From Aquimarina mycalae (lineage in GTDB: Bacteria > Bacteroidota > Bacteroidia > Flavobacteriales > Flavobacteriaceae), in assembly GCF_029906345.1 (NCBI RefSeq), contig NZ_JARYGY010000006.1:310001-374000 (forward strand): a stretch of 64,000 nucleotides of DNA, read 5' to 3'. The notes below the pieces were generated by a model that saw only the letters and a program-made list of their open reading frames with translations, made no database searches and was not told the DNA's origin. Each line of letters begins with the position of its first letter. Within the stretch, counting starts at the first letter, position 1. This document shows positions 1-8,249 of the stretch, in pieces. Position numbers and translations under genes: made by a program.

Positions 1-79
1 TGGGTTAAAAATATGTTAAGGTTTTTGATTTTGTAATTTGAAGTAAGTATTTGTTTATAAGTAAAAAAAGATGTTTATA

Positions 80-120
80 TATATCATACTGATGCGAATT
101 ATTTTCATCAGTATGATATA
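80..120 (-). terminator. Hairpin downstream of the GG-leader peptide gene
   Basis: A perfect 15-bp inverted repeat (80-94 with 106-120) encloses an 11-nt loop. It starts 10 nt past the stop codon of the minus-strand peptide gene. In that direction a run of seven T follows about 10 nt after the stem. It is probably an intrinsic terminator. The stem is AT-rich and the T-tract is offset, so an mRNA 3'-end stabiliser is also possible. Confidence 0.55.
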
Positions 121-129
121 ATATGCTGA

Positions 130-351
130 TTAAGCTAAATGTGCTTCACAAGGAATCCAAACTTCATCACCATCCTCATCAATAGAGGATCCGCAATCCA
201 TCATTGCTGATCCTTCGGGATAATACTGAACAAAGGTGCAGGTATTTACTTGTTCTGAAGTACACTGATCTCTTTGACCACCACCAATTTTAATTAGATC
301 TTCGCGGGATAGTGTTTTAAAATTGCCAATCCTTTCCAATAACGTTTTCAT
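130..351 (-). CDS. Double-glycine leader, Cys-rich small peptide (putative RiPP/bacteriocin-like precursor)
   Basis: A 73-residue peptide. Residues 1-25 look like a Bacteroidetes GG-type leader: a short amphipathic N-terminus, then LSREDLIKIGGG, matching the 'L..eeL.kI.GG' pattern cut by C39-peptidase ABC exporters. The core after about G24/G25 is acidic and contains four cysteines (C30, C38, C53, C68), which would allow two disulfides or modification. No exporter, LanM, radical-SAM or other maturation gene lies nearby; the next gene upstream is DUF4386. The gene has its own hairpin at the 3' end, so it seems to be a single-gene unit. The leader is seen directly. A bioactive product is inferred, and it could equally be a signalling or structural secreted peptide. 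Confidence 0.7.
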   Translation of the reverse strand: MKTLLERIGNFKTLSREDLIKIGGGQRDQCTSEQVNTCTFVQYYPEGSAMMDCGSSIDEDGDEVWIPCEAHLA

Positions 352-458
352 AAGTATTTAATTTTAATTAAAGAATAAAATATGCTTATCTAAAATACTT
401 ATAAAAAAAATATTTTTTCCCCGTTTCACGATGTGTTTATAGATGTTTTAACTTTTGC

Positions 459-1160
459 TTAATCTACGTTATGTGTTTGTGTGTCCTTTGCACCAGCAAT
501 AAGCATCCAGAAACAGATTCCAATCTCTCCAATCGCAGAAGGAATCCCAATATATGTAGAGATGCCCATATCATAGTATCCATCAATCATAAATCCACCA
601 ATAAATTCGAGTAAGTATCCGATACATCCTATCATTAAAAATATCCCAAAAAATTTAGGTAAGATATTAGATTTATATACCAAATATCCAAAAGGAAATA
701 GCCATAGTCCCCAGAATACCTGAGCAATCATAATACCATTATTATAAGAATCTAAAGACAACATCACCTGAGCTTGGAGTTGTTCTGGGCTTAAAAAACT
801 AAGATATTCTACTCCGCTTATAAGTGTGAGAATATCAAATTTATGAGTAATATTATATAATGAAACAGGGATGCTAATTAAAGAAAAAGCTACCATTAAA
901 ACCGCTTGAGTTTTATTGATATGTGCCAATAATTTGTATAAAATCAAAGGTAATATTAAAAATGTAGCGTAACAGATTAATCCAGCGATAATGCTCCATC
1001 GGAATAACGTATCACCATCTGTAATATTTTGTACTGTGCTGGCGGGATCATCATATATTATTAGTTCAGAAGGTACATAGAGAAGGCTAAACATGCCACT
1101 AATAATAAGAACTAAATATACGAAGCCTGCTAATCGTGCTATCTTTTTGTTTGAAGTCAT
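459..1160 (-). CDS. DUF4386 family integral membrane protein
   Basis: A 233-residue protein with about six hydrophobic segments (near residues 8-30, 54-78, 84-104, 140-162, 168-190 and 200-222). The N-terminal KIARLAGFVYLVLIISG is typical of DUF4386, an inner-membrane family of unknown function common in Bacteroidetes and Firmicutes, often near stress or regulatory genes. The length fits the family. Its downstream neighbour is the GG-leader peptide gene (107-nt gap) and its upstream neighbour the hydroxylase-like gene (89-nt gap), so it is probably transcribed alone. No substrate can be named. Confidence 0.8.
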   Translation of the reverse strand: MTSNKKIARLAGFVYLVLIISGMFSLLYVPSELIIYDDPASTVQNITDGDTLFRWSIIAGLICYATFLILPLILYKLLAHINKTQAVLMVAFSLISIPVSLYNITHKFDILTLISGVEYLSFLSPEQLQAQVMLSLDSYNNGIMIAQVFWGLWLFPFGYLVYKSNILPKFFGIFLMIGCIGYLLEFIGGFMIDGYYDMGISTYIGIPSAIGEIGICFWMLIAGAKDTQTHNVD

Positions 1161-1249
1161 GATTGGTGTTTTAAAAATAGACGAACAGTGAACAGATTTG
1201 TTACTAGAATGCAGAAATCAAATAATTGATAGAATTCTATTTAGATAAA

Positions 1250-1846
1250 TTAATGATCCGTAGATTCATTTTCTAAAATTGTTTTCACTACCCACTCATT
1301 AGGTATCATATCAATAGTAAAATTAACACGCTCTGTAGTTCCGAGATTGTCAATCTTATGAGGGTCAGTTAGACGTAAATACCAGCATTCTCCAGGCATC
1401 ATAGAAACGGAGGTGTTGTTTAAATAAAAAGTAACATCATCGCTATAGGTAATCGGAATTGTTAATCTAATGACAGATCGTTCAATCTCCAAACCTAAGG
1501 TTGGATCAGTATGCTCTTTTACAATTGCTCCTGGCGCCAATCGCAATAAGCGCACTAAAGTTACCTTAGTATGTTTACGAAAGAAATCCACGATACTAGT
1601 TAAATATGGAGATTGTTGCAGTTCTTTAGTATCTAACCAATCGGTCCATGATCCATCGGCATAATCCTCTGCTGGAGGAGGAAAAGGTAACGAGGTATCT
1701 ACCTGATGCGCTGGAGCACGTAAAGGAATTACATCGTAATATTCAAAATGCCCTATCGTAAATGCTTTAAATTCTTCAAGCATTTTTTCTGCATCAAAAG
1801 AAAATGGTAATTTGATTCTATCTTTACTTTGTATAGTTGTTGGCAT
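1250..1846 (-). CDS. Aspartyl/asparaginyl beta-hydroxylase-like dioxygenase
   Basis: A 198-residue cytoplasmic protein of the Asp/Asn beta-hydroxylase (PF05118-like) double-stranded beta-helix family: Fe(II)/2-oxoglutarate dioxygenases that hydroxylate protein or amino-acid side chains. The expected facial triad is visible as H112-x-D114 in EHTDP and H163 in DPHKIDNLG, followed by R173 in TERVNF, the usual 2-oxoglutarate-binding arginine. The short length fits the stand-alone bacterial branch rather than the animal membrane enzyme. The substrate is unknown. No signal peptide; the gene is flanked by gaps of 89 and 111 nt and is probably monocistronic. Confidence 0.8.
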   Translation of the reverse strand: MPTTIQSKDRIKLPFSFDAEKMLEEFKAFTIGHFEYYDVIPLRAPAHQVDTSLPFPPPAEDYADGSWTDWLDTKELQQSPYLTSIVDFFRKHTKVTLVRLLRLAPGAIVKEHTDPTLGLEIERSVIRLTIPITYSDDVTFYLNNTSVSMMPGECWYLRLTDPHKIDNLGTTERVNFTIDMIPNEWVVKTILENESTDH

Positions 1847-1904
1847 AAGGATATCTTTTGACTTGTGTGTAATGGATCCAAGCTCTAAGATATATAATTA
1901 TTTG

Positions 1905-1949
1905 ATAACATTCCTAATTGTATCTTACTGTATCAATCAGGAATGTTAT
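1905..1949 (-). terminator. Hairpin after the VOC-domain gene
   Basis: The 11-bp arms ATAACATTCCT (1905-1915) and AGGAATGTTAT (1939-1949) pair perfectly and extend by four more pairs beyond one mismatch. The stem begins 8 nt after the stop codon of the minus-strand gene and is preceded by an A-rich stretch. The following tract on that strand is only AT-rich, not a clean T-run. Confidence 0.5.
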
Positions 1950-1957
1950 TGATTTTT

Positions 1958-2827
1958 TTAATGTTGATCAATTAAGATTGGATTGCCATCGGGATCATTA
2001 ATCATAAAAGAAGCTGGCCCTTTTTTGGTATCCATGCCATTGGATATTCCTATTTTGATTTTTTTAGTTTTCATATGTTGATATAGCTTTCGTGCATTAT
2101 CAGGAGCAAAAGTCAGTGTGTTAGCAGGAAACATCCCTTGAAACAACCCTATTTTGGAGCTACCATTTTTTAGAACACACCATTTTTGATCTATAGTACC
2201 ATCAACCATTTCAAACCCCAAATTGTTATAAAATTCTTTAGAGGCTATAATGTCTTTTACAGCTAATGAAATAGAAAAAGAACCTACATCTATAGAATAC
2301 TTGTTTTTGGTCAAATACCATATGTATGACCTTCTTTTTTGCCAATTTCCATCGGATGTAATACCATAAGAAGTAGATGTAAATCTATCACCGTCTAATG
2401 TAGAACGATGTCCGTGAATACTTTTATGGCCTTCTGGAGATATAAAATCTTGTATCATTTCAGTTTGATTATCTTTTATGATTTTCATAGAACCCCTGCC
2501 AATAGTACCGTCGATACTGTATTGTACAACCATGCCCTGTTTTTTTTCAAAATCCCAATACTGTCTAAATTCCCAGAAAATCCTTTGTTTATTACCGTTA
2601 ATCAATCCATATAGAGTTCCTGTCATACTTTGTTTTCCGATACCCCATTTCCATTCCATACCATATTGATCAAAAGGTTCTTTCTCGTTTTTATATGCAG
2701 AGTTATCGGTAATCCATATTCCGATAGATTGTTCCATGTTTTTGGCAAACCAGTCTGGTATTTTTTGTTGGCCATAAATAATTGTGGCTAAAATCAAAAT
2801 GGGAATGCTAGTGATTACTTTTTTCAT
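1958..2827 (-). CDS. Exported two-domain protein with C-terminal VOC (glyoxalase/bleomycin-resistance) domain
   Basis: A 289-residue protein. Residues 1-20 form a signal peptide ending ATIIYGQ. Residues 25-175 form a beta-rich, Trp/Tyr-rich domain resembling Bacteroidetes exported 'DUF1579-like' lipocalin-type domains; the exact family is not certain. Residues 183-289 are a VOC fold, starting SFSISLAVKDI and ending in the characteristic DPDGNPILID. A secreted VOC domain fused to another domain is less usual than the cytoplasmic single-domain form. It lies 19 nt after an SRPBCC gene, so the two are probably co-transcribed, and the pair is divergent from a membrane-anchored AraC regulator. The ligand is unknown. 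Confidence 0.75.
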   Translation of the reverse strand: MKKVITSIPILILATIIYGQQKIPDWFAKNMEQSIGIWITDNSAYKNEKEPFDQYGMEWKWGIGKQSMTGTLYGLINGNKQRIFWEFRQYWDFEKKQGMVVQYSIDGTIGRGSMKIIKDNQTEMIQDFISPEGHKSIHGHRSTLDGDRFTSTSYGITSDGNWQKRRSYIWYLTKNKYSIDVGSFSISLAVKDIIASKEFYNNLGFEMVDGTIDQKWCVLKNGSSKIGLFQGMFPANTLTFAPDNARKLYQHMKTKKIKIGISNGMDTKKGPASFMINDPDGNPILIDQH

Positions 2828-2846
2828 AATTTTAGTTTTAGATATA

Positions 2847-3395
2847 TTAATTCTCTGCTAGTTTCTGCCAGTTATCTAATAGGTATTCGGTATCTTCTTC
2901 TGCTTGTTCCATACCCATAGATAAAAAATAACCACTTAGGAATGGGCTGTTAAATTCATAAGAAAAATCTAATAACAAACGAGTTTGTGTAGGGCTTACG
3001 GCTTCTACTTTCCAAGATCCAGCAAGTGATTTTAATGGAAAAGGATAATCTTCTTTTTGTGTATTAACTACAAATCTAAATTCTTCTCCTGGTTTCCAGA
3101 GTGTACAAGTTTCTTCCCAACTGCTTCCATCGGGAGCACTACAAACACGTTTCATTCCTAATCCACTTCCTTTTACAATCTCTACATGACTAATATTAGG
3201 AGCGGTAACTTTATGATAATTCCCTACATCGGATATCACCTTCCATACTTTGTCTTTGGGAGCTTCAATAATTCGTTCTGCGTAAAAATGTTGTTCTCCT
3301 TTTGCTTTTGGATACTGAACAAATCCATAGACCAATAAAAGCACGATATCTACTACTAAGAATAGTGCTAATCCTTTTAAAATTTTGCGTACCAT
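2847..3395 (-). CDS. Membrane-anchored SRPBCC (START-like) family protein
   Basis: A 182-residue protein with one N-terminal hydrophobic helix (about 8-28), then an SRPBCC/polyketide-cyclase-like domain: the opening strand 'FYAERIIEAPKDKVWKVISD' followed by the long C-terminal helix is typical of this helix-grip fold, which binds hydrophobic ligands. The anchor suggests the domain faces the periplasm. It is first in a probable two-gene unit with the VOC-domain gene and shares a 145-nt divergent intergenic region with the AraC-family gene, its best candidate regulator. Confidence 0.75.
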   Translation of the reverse strand: MVRKILKGLALFLVVDIVLLLVYGFVQYPKAKGEQHFYAERIIEAPKDKVWKVISDVGNYHKVTAPNISHVEIVKGSGLGMKRVCSAPDGSSWEETCTLWKPGEEFRFVVNTQKEDYPFPLKSLAGSWKVEAVSPTQTRLLLDFSYEFNSPFLSGYFLSMGMEQAEEDTEYLLDNWQKLAEN

Positions 3396-3540
3396 ATCTA
3401 TTTATTTTTGAAGTAAATGTAGCCAAGAAAATCACTGAAACCCTTATGAATTGGGAGCTCTTAATTAATTGAAACACCTTTGTAGCATATTCTTATCTGA
3501 TAGAGTTTCCCATGTAATTAAGGAGTACTATTTTTATCAT

Positions 3541-4650
3541 ATGAACAGTATAGAATCTTTTGCATTTGTGATCACCTTTGTATTAGGAGGTGTAATTTTA
3601 ATAGGGTGTTTTATTATAATGATCATTCTGAAAAGTACTGCATTAAAACAATCTCGTGTTTTTTTAGCATTAACACTTGTGGGATTACTGCAACATTTGG
3701 TAACGTATTTGTTATTTACCACTCAATTAATAAAGCAATGGCCTCATGCATTTGGAATTGGTTATCCATTGTTATTTTTGGTAGGTCCATTTTTCTATAT
3801 GTTTGTTAGAAGTTATGGAAATACAGAGTTTCGTTTACAGAAGTTGGATCTACTCCACATACTTCCGTTTATTATAATGCTTTCACTATTTTTTCCTAGG
3901 TATTTTGAAGACACAGAAGCTAAACTAGCCTTAATAAATTATTATTATGATATATTACCTAATGGGGGAGTTTCTTTTTCTATTTGGTTTCAGAATAGTT
4001 TACATCTGTTGTTATTGTTGGGGTACGCAATAGCATCATTTTTTTATGTATATCAAAAGGATAAAAAGAACAGTGTTTTATTGAAGCGTTTTAGTGTGCT
4101 TTTAGGAGGATTGTCTTTTATCGAGTTATTGTTACAAACGGGGTTTTTATTATCAGGCGCTTCTGCAATAACAGCAGAAATTGTTCTTTCGGGATTAATG
4201 TCTATTACGATTTTATTATTAGGATATTGGATTGTAGATATCAAACAAATATTACCCATATTAGAAAATGAAAAATATAAAACATCACCATTGTCTGTAT
4301 CTAGATCTATCGAAATTCAAAAACGAATCGAAACTTATTTCGTAGAAGAAACATCTTATTTATATCCTAATCTAAAGATTAGTGATGTTTCTAAGGCTAT
4401 AGATGTGCCTTCGCATCATATTTCACAGGTATTAAGCGAAAAGATGAATTTAAATTTTTATGAATTGGTCAATGGTCATCGTATCACTAAGGCCAAAGAA
4501 ATGCTTAGATCGGGAGCTTTGGATAAATTATCAGTACAAGCGATAGGTGAAGAATGTGGATTTAGCAGTAAAACTAGTTTTTATAGAGCATTTAAGAAGC
4601 ATACTAATATGACACCAACAGCCTTTTTACAGGAAGAAAGAACTAACTAA
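3541..4650 (+). CDS. AraC-family transcriptional regulator with multi-pass membrane N-terminus
   Basis: I start it at the ATG at 3541 (369 residues). An in-frame ATG at 3469 exists, but its 24 extra residues are polar and precede a clean membrane start. Residues 1-240 hold about seven hydrophobic helices. Residues 270-365 form a double helix-turn-helix AraC domain containing 'IGEECGFSSKTSFYRAFKKH', the family's hallmark second HTH. This architecture is common in Bacteroidetes and senses membrane or external signals by unknown means. The gene is divergent from the SRPBCC/VOC pair and convergent with the LytTR gene (15-nt gap). Confidence 0.85.
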   Translation: MNSIESFAFVITFVLGGVILIGCFIIMIILKSTALKQSRVFLALTLVGLLQHLVTYLLFTTQLIKQWPHAFGIGYPLLFLVGPFFYMFVRSYGNTEFRLQKLDLLHILPFIIMLSLFFPRYFEDTEAKLALINYYYDILPNGGVSFSIWFQNSLHLLLLLGYAIASFFYVYQKDKKNSVLLKRFSVLLGGLSFIELLLQTGFLLSGASAITAEIVLSGLMSITILLLGYWIVDIKQILPILENEKYKTSPLSVSRSIEIQKRIETYFVEETSYLYPNLKISDVSKAIDVPSHHISQVLSEKMNLNFYELVNGHRITKAKEMLRSGALDKLSVQAIGEECGFSSKTSFYRAFKKHTNMTPTAFLQEERTN

Positions 4651-4665
4651 GAATATTGAATGCTT

Positions 4666-5352
4666 TTATTTCAATGCTAACCGTTCCATTAGTAATAGTT
4701 TATAGGATTGTCCTACAGATAGTTTAGTTTGCTGTATGGTAATCGAATTTGTGTCAAAAGCAGTAATATGATCTAGATTAATTATTGTGGATTTATGAAC
4801 CTGAATAAAACGATCTCCTAATTCTAGTAATGCATCTTTTATCGACTGACGTGCTAGAATAGTTCTATTGCTCGTATAGTAAGTGATATAGTTGCCATCT
4901 TTTTGTAGATATAAAATATCCTTAAGATCTGTTTTATATTGTTGTTGCCCGCTTTTTACATACACAGTGGTATTAATTTTTTTAAGACCTTCTGGTTGCT
5001 CGATTACTTGTTGAATTTTTAATAATGCTTTTAAAAAACGCTCAAAAGAGATAGGCTTTAGTAAGTAATCAGCCACTTGGTATTCATAACTTTCTACTGC
5101 GTACTCAGCATATGCAGTTGTAAGAATAATTTTAGGAGGTTTTTCTAAAGTTTTTAGAAAAGAAATTCCTGATAACTGAGGCATATTGATATCGAGAAAT
5201 ATTAAATCTACTGTGTTTTCTTTTAAATATACCAGCGCTTCGATTGGGTTTCTAAAACTATGAACACATGCTATAAAAGGTAATTTTTCTATATATCCTT
5301 TAAGCAATTCAATTGCATTAGGTTCATCATCTATGATTACAGAAGAAATCAT
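4666..5352 (-). CDS. LytTR-family response regulator
   Basis: A 228-residue response regulator. The receiver domain (1-118) shows the acidic pair D8/D9, phosphoacceptor D54 in LIFLDINMP and K99 in DYLLKP. Residues 130-226 are a LytTR DNA-binding domain (YVKSGQQQYK, then KSTIINLDHI). It overlaps the upstream sensor kinase by the four bases ATGA, so the two are translationally coupled and form a cognate pair. Targets are unknown; the divergent serine hydrolase gene is a natural candidate because such pairs often regulate neighbours. Confidence 0.9.
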   Translation of the reverse strand: MISSVIIDDEPNAIELLKGYIEKLPFIACVHSFRNPIEALVYLKENTVDLIFLDINMPQLSGISFLKTLEKPPKIILTTAYAEYAVESYEYQVADYLLKPISFERFLKALLKIQQVIEQPEGLKKINTTVYVKSGQQQYKTDLKDILYLQKDGNYITYYTSNRTILARQSIKDALLELGDRFIQVHKSTIINLDHITAFDTNSITIQQTKLSVGQSYKLLLMERLALK

Positions 5353-6410
5353 TCGGAAAGATTAATTGTTAATTGCACATAAAAGGTATGTTCATCTTCT
5401 GTAATATCCAAATTATGCTGATTAGGATATAGTAGTGCTAATCTTTTTTTTACGTTTTCTAAGCCAATACCTGAATATTTTTTTTCAAATTCTGTTTTCC
5501 GAAGGAAGTGTTTAGAATTTTTAATTTCAAAACGTAATTGAGGAGATTTAAACTCTAATTTAATATCTATAAAAGAGGGAGATTGAATATTAAGCCCATG
5601 TTTAAAAGCATTTTCTACAAAAGGAATTAATAATGTAGGTGCAATTTTCGGGTTTTGATTCTTAGTATCTACAATAAATATAATTTCAAAAGGATCTTCT
5701 GTGCTATATCGTAGTTTTTGAAGTGCAATAAAATTTTCGACAAATTCAATTTCTTTAGAAAGTAATACATTGTCAGATTGTGTGTCATAGATCATAAATC
5801 TCAATAAATCAGATAATTTAGTGATTCCAGATGAGGTTTGTGTGTTATGAGATCTCTCAGAAATAGCAAGCAAATTATTTAACGCATTAAACATAAAATG
5901 TGGATTGATCTGGGATTGCATTAGTTGTAGTTCAGCGCTAACTTTTTCTTTTTCCAGAAGTTGCTGGTTTTTCTCCAAGCGTAATTGGTGTCTTATAATT
6001 CCATATATGATGGCAATCGTAACAAAGAACAAATTGTAAAACAAGAAGAACTTTATCATCATAGCAAGGACTGGAGTTTTTTGCAGATAAATAATTATCA
6101 ATTCTATTCCAGTTAAAATAATCAATCCCAGTATAATGAATAAAGAGAAATACACGTATTTTTTTGATGCGTAATAGTTCGGGATTAAGTAAAATGTAAT
6201 GCTATAGAATAATGGAATAATACCAAGCATTCCTAAAAAATTTGGTAACGAAAACAATCCCACTTCTATGGTTTCCTGAATAACAATTCCATTATCATTT
6301 TCTACAGTATTCTCTACAATTCCTGTTTCCGTAGTTAATAATAGAATTGAAATTGAAACAACCCAAAAAATTATATTTAGGAATATTTCTACCCATTTTT
6401 GTAATGTCAT
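5349..6410 (-). CDS. LytS/YpdA-type sensor histidine kinase
   Basis: Four membrane helices in roughly the first 145 residues, a short coiled linker, then a His_kinase (PF06580) domain with phosphoacceptor H171 in SQINPHFMFNALNN and an N-box 'PFVENAFKHG', plus a C-terminal HATPase. The open frame reaches a GTG at 6425, but I prefer the ATG at 6410 (353 residues): a TATTTTTG promoter box sits at 6430-6437, so the GTG would lie at or before the transcription start. Partner of the LytTR regulator, with a 4-base overlap. Confidence 0.85.
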   Translation of the reverse strand: MTLQKWVEIFLNIIFWVVSISILLLTTETGIVENTVENDNGIVIQETIEVGLFSLPNFLGMLGIIPLFYSITFYLIPNYYASKKYVYFSLFIILGLIILTGIELIIIYLQKTPVLAMMIKFFLFYNLFFVTIAIIYGIIRHQLRLEKNQQLLEKEKVSAELQLMQSQINPHFMFNALNNLLAISERSHNTQTSSGITKLSDLLRFMIYDTQSDNVLLSKEIEFVENFIALQKLRYSTEDPFEIIFIVDTKNQNPKIAPTLLIPFVENAFKHGLNIQSPSFIDIKLEFKSPQLRFEIKNSKHFLRKTEFEKKYSGIGLENVKKRLALLYPNQHNLDITEDEHTFYVQLTINLSE

Positions 6411-6429
6411 GTTTTGTATACTCACAATT

Positions 6430-6437
6430 CAAAAATA
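6430..6437 (-). promoter_or_regulatory. Candidate -7 box (TATTTTTG) for the LytS/LytTR operon
   Basis: The minus strand reads TATTTTTG, an exact match to the Bacteroidetes -7 consensus TAnnTTTG. A TTG core lies 15 nt further upstream, a short spacing for the -33 element. It would place transcription start around 6424 and a leader of about 14 nt before the ATG at 6410. Confidence 0.4.
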
Positions 6438-6534
6438 TAGATAAAAGTTGAACAATAAGCCGAAATGTGATGTATCTCCATTTTATGTTATGAATATCAA
6501 TAATCGTGTGGTAAAAACCATTTATACCTGTTTC

Positions 6535-6550
6535 AAGTTAAAAATAACTT
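6535..6550. promoter_or_regulatory. Perfect palindrome in the kinase/hydrolase divergent region (possible operator)
   Basis: AAGTTA-AAAA-TAACTT is a perfect inverted repeat with 6-bp arms in the 217-nt region between the LytS gene and the serine hydrolase gene. It lies 78 nt before the hydrolase start. It does not resemble the usual LytTR direct-repeat site, so the binding factor is unknown and chance is possible in AT-rich DNA. Confidence 0.3.
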
Positions 6551-6627
6551 ATTCTTTGTCTTGGTAACATTTTGTTGTAACTCTTTTGAAATCAATGTAT
6601 TATTGAGCTTCAAAAAAACGAACAATT

Positions 6628-8085
6628 ATGATTAAAATTTTAAAACTAGCATTGATGATAGGTGTACTTATCTCATGCAAACAACAATCGACAACGGCAC
6701 AAACGGCAACGGGAAAAACAATAGAAAAAAAAGCAGCATCAACGAATAAAGAGCGCATAGCCAATTACCTAGATCAATTAGAGAATACAGGGTTTTCAGG
6801 AAGCGTATTGGTCGCTCAGCATGGAAAAATTCTTTTAGAAAAAGGATATGGGTATGCAGATCGCGAAAATAAAGTGAAATACACTACAGCAACCGTTTCT
6901 ACTATCGGATCGATTACAAAACAATTCACAGGAGCGGCTATTCTTGTATTAGAAATGCAAGGTAAATTATCAGTAACAGATAAACTTACCAAGTATTTTA
7001 ATAATGTACCTGATGATAAAAAAAATATCACTCTACATCATCTATTAACACATTCTGCAGGCTTGCCACCAGCGATAGGAGATGATTATGAGAAAATAAC
7101 TACAGATGAGTTTATGAACAAAGCCATAAACAGAAAATTACTTTTTGATCCAGGAACACAATATGAATATTCTAATGTTGGCTACAGTGTACTAGGAATT
7201 ATTATCGAAAAATTGTCTGGAATGTCTTATGAAGAATATCTTTCAGAAAACTTGTGGAAACCTGCAGGAATGTATCAAACGGGATATCAGCTACCGTCTT
7301 TTGATCATATTGCAGTGGGGTATCGAAAGAATAGTAAATGGGGAAGAACTACAGAGAGAGCTTGGGCAACCGATGGGCCATTTTGGCACCTTAGAGCTAA
7401 TGGAGGAGTATTATCTACACCACAGGATATGTATAAATGGCATACAGCTTTATTAGGGAATAAAATCTTAAGTGATGATGCTAAAGCAAAATTCTACGGA
7501 AAGCATATCGAAGAAGGTGAAGGAGCTGGATCTCATTATGGATATGGTTGGGCAATTTTTCCAACACCAAGAAATACAGAGTTAATTGCACATAACGGAG
7601 GAAATGGAGTTTTCTTTGCAGATTTTTGGCGTTATCTGGAAGAAGATATAACGATCTTCATGATGACAAATTCAGTAAAACGTTCATATGAACATATAAC
7701 TTCACAAATTGCAGGAATATTATTAAAGCCAGATTTTATACCCGAAGTATCTGCAGAGCATCCAAATCCAATTACTGGGGAAATGGCAGATCAATTGATA
7801 GCCGATTTTATGGATACAGTAAACACAGATAATAAAGATCAATGGAAATCCTTTTTAGAACGTAGAACATTATCTTCTTTTTTAAACTCTTTTCCGATGG
7901 AAGAGCATCTCCAATTCTTTAATCAATTTCATACAAAATTAAAAGTCGGCAAAATCGCAGAAGTACGATTAAGTGAAGATGAGATTACATTAGTCGTTGA
8001 TACTAAAACAGGACCACAAAAAATAGACTTCAACGTTATCCTGATTCCAGATGGATCACTAAAAATTGATGGGATACGCATGTGA
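6628..8085 (+). CDS. Serine hydrolase, beta-lactamase class C / PBP4*-like lipoprotein
   Basis: A 485-residue protein. Lipobox LISC gives a lipidated C17. The beta-lactamase-related domain (about 50-370) shows S95-I-T-K98 (S-x-x-K nucleophile), Y181-S-N183 (Y-x-N) and a late HNGG corresponding to the K/H-T/S-G motif. About 100 C-terminal residues form a small accessory domain often found in this family. Members act as D-aminopeptidases, esterases or beta-lactamase-like enzymes; the substrate cannot be told here. It stands alone between a divergent LytSR pair and a strong terminator. Confidence 0.9.
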   Translation: MIKILKLALMIGVLISCKQQSTTAQTATGKTIEKKAASTNKERIANYLDQLENTGFSGSVLVAQHGKILLEKGYGYADRENKVKYTTATVSTIGSITKQFTGAAILVLEMQGKLSVTDKLTKYFNNVPDDKKNITLHHLLTHSAGLPPAIGDDYEKITTDEFMNKAINRKLLFDPGTQYEYSNVGYSVLGIIIEKLSGMSYEEYLSENLWKPAGMYQTGYQLPSFDHIAVGYRKNSKWGRTTERAWATDGPFWHLRANGGVLSTPQDMYKWHTALLGNKILSDDAKAKFYGKHIEEGEGAGSHYGYGWAIFPTPRNTELIAHNGGNGVFFADFWRYLEEDITIFMMTNSVKRSYEHITSQIAGILLKPDFIPEVSAEHPNPITGEMADQLIADFMDTVNTDNKDQWKSFLERRTLSSFLNSFPMEEHLQFFNQFHTKLKVGKIAEVRLSEDEITLVVDTKTGPQKIDFNVILIPDGSLKIDGIRM

Positions 8086-8102
8086 TAATAAACAAATTTT
8101 TC

Positions 8103-8149
8103 AAAAAAAACAGCAGTATAACAGTGTAGGTTATACTGCTGTTTTTTTT
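8103..8149. terminator. Strong bidirectional intrinsic terminator
   Basis: Perfect 12-bp arms CAGCAGTATAAC (8111-8122) and GTTATACTGCTG (8130-8141) enclose a 7-nt loop, with A8 before and a T-run after. It starts 18 nt past the serine hydrolase stop and can also serve the convergent DUF547 gene. Confidence 0.9.
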
Positions 8150-8249
8150 AAAGATTTTTAAATATACTTATAAAGTTTTTTTGTGTAAGTGTTTGTTAAA
8201 GTACAAGTTAAATAATGAGCCGAAACGAAGATATAAGTCTAATATATAA

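Noticed and set aside
6509..6520. TGGT-AAAA-ACCA short palindrome
   Set aside because: 4-bp arms only; expected by chance.
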